From positions 1 through 5,368 of the forward strand of contig CAMYLW010000235.1 of assembly GCA_947259475.1 (NCBI GenBank): 5,368 nt of DNA, in the 5' to 3' direction. Both the position numbers and the translations under genes were made by a program. Below are positions 5,190 through 5,368 of the stretch, piece after piece. The notes under the pieces were generated by a model. It was not told the DNA's origin. It searched no databases and saw nothing but the letters and a program-made list of their open reading frames with translations. The DNA comes from Thermodesulfobacteriota bacterium (GTDB taxonomy: Bacteria; Desulfobacterota; Syntrophobacteria; BM002). Position 1 is the first letter of the stretch; every line of letters begins with the position of its first letter.

Positions 5190-5368
5190 GTAGCCGTGGT
5201 GGGGGCAGGTATATCCGGACTGTTTGCAGCGAGAACCCTGGCCGATCACGGTTTAGACGTTCGGGTGTTTGAAAAGAGTCGCGGCCCCGGGGGACGCAGC
5301 TCCACTCGGCGAGATGGTGAATATTCCTTCGATCACGGGGCTCAATATTTTACGGTACAAGATGATCG
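5190..5368 (+). CDS. Renalase-like FAD/NAD(P)-dependent oxidoreductase (5' part only)
   Basis: The gene runs off the right edge; 59 conserved codons are visible. They show the dinucleotide-binding fold of flavin amine-oxidase relatives: the first strand and glycine loop VAVVGAGISGLFAARTLADH, the acidic end of the second strand (VRVFEKS, with Glu binding the FAD ribose), the RGPGGRSSTRR loop, and FDHGAQYFTVQ. The GGR...TRR followed by DHGAQYFT is typical of the renalase-like bacterial oxidoreductases (COG3380 type), whose substrates in bacteria are mostly unknown. The coordinate given marks where clear homology begins, not a proven start. The frame is open back to a TAG at 5022-5024 but contains no ATG. 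Possible starts are TTG 5049, CTG 5136 and GTG 5196 or 5199, none with a good ribosome site. A start at 5196 would clip the first strand. A frameshift or sequencing error upstream is possible. It is transcribed away from the heat-shock cluster. Confidence 0.88.

Noticed and set aside
4950..5249. 99-codon minus-strand frame
   Set aside because: It runs antisense into the clearly conserved oxidoreductase coding region, has no ribosome site and resembles no family.

Overview
The window looks like an ordinary, gene-dense bacterial chromosome segment. Shine-Dalgarno sites are strong, genes are closely spaced and base composition is close to balanced. An Hsp20-family small heat-shock protein sits directly upstream of an ATP-dependent Lon protease, and both sequences read like those of Desulfobacterota/Deltaproteobacteria or similar environmental Gram-negatives. 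That placement is an impression from sequence style, not a tree. No mobile element, CRISPR array, rRNA or tRNA was seen.

Seven genes lie on the minus strand and are read from right to left: a 67-aa unknown protein (4479-4682), a small heat-shock protein (3888-4313), Lon (1379-3769), a DUF2237 protein (881-1252), a 70-aa unknown protein (584-796), a pyridoxamine 5'-phosphate oxidase-like FMN-binding protein (142-579), and the first 27 codons of a Nudix hydrolase with an N-terminal zinc ribbon (1-82), which runs off the left edge. On the plus strand at the right edge a renalase-like FAD/NAD(P)-dependent oxidoreductase begins and is cut off. About 500 bp between the divergent units (4683-5189) hold candidate promoters for both directions and no convincing gene.

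Functionally, the right half is a protein quality-control cluster: a holdase chaperone that keeps unfolded proteins soluble, and the processive protease that removes damaged ones. The left half is a small redox/nucleotide housekeeping set. In it a 70-aa unknown ORF is translationally coupled to the FMN-binding protein (4-nt gap), followed by the Nudix hydrolase.

The most interesting signals are regulatory. First, an intrinsic-terminator-like hairpin with a U-run ends immediately before the hsp20 Shine-Dalgarno site, so every hsp20 transcript must read through it. A good sigma-70-like promoter lies about 90 nt upstream of the start codon. This suggests attenuation or RNA-based control of the hsp20-lon unit. 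Second, an exact 51-bp tandem duplication begins at the lon stop codon. Third, the frame beyond the TAG stop of the FMN-binding protein stays open until it meets the Nudix start in an ATGA overlap. Nothing amounts to a clear new multi-gene system.
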